Made by a program: the position numbers and the translations under genes. This document shows positions 62,352-64,000 of a stretch of DNA of 64,000 bases, one piece after another. Position 1 is the first letter of the stretch. Each line of letters starts with the position of its first letter. The notes beneath the pieces were generated by a model. That model made no database searches, was not told the DNA's origin, and saw only the letters and a list, made by a program, of their open reading frames with translations. The stretch lies in contig JAGBHC010000029.1 in assembly GCA_017935625.1 (NCBI GenBank), forward strand, positions 1 to 64,000. The letters are read 5' to 3'. The stretch comes from Rikenellaceae bacterium. Its GTDB lineage: Bacteria > Bacteroidota > Bacteroidia > Bacteroidales > Rikenellaceae.

Positions 62352-64000
62352 CTACAATCTGGTAATCGCTATCGAAACCGGCTGTTCGTCTATCTCTACC
62401 TCACTGACGAACTGACCGTTAGCCTGCTCGACGACAGTCACTTCGCGTGCCAGGGTCTGCGAAGAGATGTACTCCGCAAAATCGGCGACCGCATCCTTCA
62501 CCAGCTCGCACGCTCCGATTTCGACGCTGATTTTGTCGGTCACCTCCAGTCCGCTCTCCTTGCGGATATTCTGGATGCGGTTTATCAATTCGCGTGCCAC
62601 GCCCTCGCGGCGCAGAGCCTCGGTCACCGTGATGTCGAGCGCCACGGTGAACTTGCCCTCCGTAGCGACCAGCCAGCCCGGCATGTCCTCGCTGGTGATG
62701 TCGAAGTCCTCGCGGCTTACGCTCAGCGATTCGCCGCCCACCTCGATGGCGGTCAGTTCGCCCGTCTCGATGCGCACGATATCCTCCTGGGAGAAGGCGG
62801 CCACCAGGGCGGCAATCTGCTTCATCTGCTTGCCGTAGCGCGGGCCCAGGGTCTTGAAGTTGGGCTTGATGCGCTTGGTTATCAGTCCGGCGGTATTTTC
62901 GATGAGCTCTATCTCCTTGACGTTCACCTCGCTCTGAATCAGACTGCGGGCCGCCTCGATACGGCGCCCCATATCGGGGTCGAGCACCGGAACGACAATC
63001 CGCGACAGCGGCTGGCGCACCTTGATGTTCACCTTGCGGCGCAGGCCCAGCACCATGGAGCATACCTTCTGCGCCTCGGCCATCATCCGCTCCAGTTCGG
63101 GGTCGATGAGCGCCCGGTCGGCCTTCGGGAAGAGGGAGAGGTGCACCGAACTCTCGGTGTGCCGCCCGCTCACGGCATTCAGGTCGGTGAAGATGCGGTC
63201 GCTGATGAACGGCGCGAACGGAGCCGAAAGCATGGCCACGGTCTCCAGACAGGTGTAGAGGGTCTGATAGGCCGCCAGTTTGTCGTCGTTCATCTCGCCG
63301 CCCCAGAAGCGTTTGCGGTTGAGCCGCACGTACCAGTTGGAGAGGTTCTCGCCCACGAACTCCTGTATCATGCGGGCCGCGGGGGTCGGGTCGTAATTCT
63401 CCAGGCATTCGGTCACCTCGGCCACCAGCGTGTTGAGCAGCGAGATTATCCAGCGGTCTATCTCGGGGCGCTTCTCCACGGGAATCTCCGCCTCGCGGCC
63501 GGTGAAACCGTCCACATTGGCGTAGAGGGCGAAGAAACTGTATGTATTGTAGAGCGTGCCGAAGAACTTGCGGCGCACTTCGTCCACGCCCTCCTTGTCG
63601 AACTTGAGGTTGTCCCAGGGCTGGGAGTTGGAAATCATGTACCAGCGCACCGAGTCGGGTCCGTAGGCGTCCATCACCTCGAACGGGTCTACGGCATTGC
63701 CCAGACGCTTGCTCATCTTGTTGCCGTTCTTGTCGAGCACCAGACCGTTGGATATGATATTCTTGAATGCCACCGAGTCGAAGAGCATCACGGCCAGCGC
63801 ATGGAGCGTGAAGAACCAGCCGCGGGTCTGGTCCACGCCCTCGGCGATGAAGTCGGCCGGGTAGATGTCCCTGAAGGCCTCGCCGCCGTTCTCGAACGGA
63901 TAGTGCACCTGCGCATAGGGCATGGCGCCGCTGTCGAACCACACGTCGATGAGGTCGCTCTCGCGGCGCATCGGCTCCCCTTTCGAGGAGAGCAGCACGA
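62352..64000 (-). CDS. ileS: Isoleucyl-tRNA synthetase, C-terminal part (runs off the window)
   Basis: About 549 residues are present; the N-terminal catalytic half lies beyond 64000. The visible part includes DLIDVWFDSGAMPYAQ, the KMSKR motif (GNKMSKRLGN), the anticodon-binding helical domain and a long C-terminal region (DUF5915-like) typical of the eukaryote-like or long bacterial type. It charges tRNA-Ile. It is followed by the DksA-family gene. Confidence 0.93.
   Translation of the reverse strand, partial: VLLSSKGEPMRRESDLIDVWFDSGAMPYAQVHYPFENGGEAFRDIYPADFIAEGVDQTRGWFFTLHALAVMLFDSVAFKNIISNGLVLDKNGNKMSKRLGNAVDPFEVMDAYGPDSVRWYMISNSQPWDNLKFDKEGVDEVRRKFFGTLYNTYSFFALYANVDGFTGREAEIPVEKRPEIDRWIISLLNTLVAEVTECLENYDPTPAARMIQEFVGENLSNWYVRLNRKRFWGGEMNDDKLAAYQTLYTCLETVAMLSAPFAPFISDRIFTDLNAVSGRHTESSVHLSLFPKADRALIDPELERMMAEAQKVCSMVLGLRRKVNIKVRQPLSRIVVPVLDPDMGRRIEAARSLIQSEVNVKEIELIENTAGLITKRIKPNFKTLGPRYGKQMKQIAALVAAFSQEDIVRIETGELTAIEVGGESLSVSREDFDITSEDMPGWLVATEGKFTVALDITVTEALRREGVARELINRIQNIRKESGLEVTDKISVEIGACELVKDAVADFAEYISSQTLAREVTVVEQANGQFVSEVEIDEQPVSIAITRL

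Overview
The window looks like chromosomal DNA of a GC-rich gut Bacteroidetes, most likely an Alistipes-type member of the Rikenellaceae. The evidence is direct. Promoters carry the Bacteroidetes -7 box TAnnTTTG, several with a TTTG or TTG box 19-21 nt upstream. tRNA genes lack an encoded CCA end. There are SusC/SusD pairs, GldH- and BamD-type lipoproteins, a Bacteroidetes-type omega subunit (Rpb6-like) and a clearly GC-rich coding background. The genus is inferred from overall character, not from a marker gene.

Layout, left to right. 0.4-5.7 kb: a DUF1961/YetA-like pair of secreted pectin-type enzymes, a secreted zinc-ribbon protein and a six-bladed propeller lipoprotein. 6-14 kb (minus strand): trmB-gldH-ricT, leuA, recN, rpoZ and bamD. 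14.2-15.8 kb: an alpha-oxoamine synthase (sphingolipid or sulfonolipid type) and tRNA-Glu. 15.8-16.6 kb: a repeat-rich intergenic block. 16.6-22 kb: recQ, then divergent lptB-aroA-aroC. 22.3-34.5 kb: the most unusual region. A tyrosine recombinase lies between a decayed susC start and an intact susCD pair, and a second intact susCD pair converges on the first. 34.9-41.5 kb: tkt, then coaD-lpxD-ruvC and two thioredoxin-fold lipoproteins on the minus strand. 41.6-45.2 kb: an active/inactive M16 protease pair, a Gdx-type SMR exporter and an orphan NusG/UpxY-like factor. 45.4-53.9 kb: a MATE transporter and an L-arabinose operon (araA, SSS symporter, araD, araB, secreted galM). 54-58 kb: tig-clpP-clpX and tRNA-Arg. 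58.3-64 kb: a three-domain membrane/coiled-coil protein of unknown function, an AspT/YidE-type transporter, a DksA-family protein and the 3' part of ileS.

Main candidate system: three copies of a 127-bp block, differing at about 3% of positions, cover the last 34 bp of leader and the first 31 codons of three susC starts. They lie at 23121-23247 (minus), 24996-25122 (plus) and 34311-34437 (minus). Outside the block the genes diverge at once. The copies form inverted repeats around the recombinase gene (copies 1/2) and around both susCD pairs (copies 2/3). Only copy 2 has a consensus -7 box just outside the block, whereas copy 3 has an intrinsic terminator abutting it. This is the arrangement expected of a phase-variable SusCD inversion system (shufflon), a type known from Bacteroides fragilis. 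The inversion itself is inferred.

Second theme: a dispersed intergenic repeat carrying a promoter-like core occurs as three tandem modules upstream of ricT and two upstream of the NusG/UpxY-like gene. The recN promoter carries a perfect palindrome that exactly fills its -33/-7 spacer.
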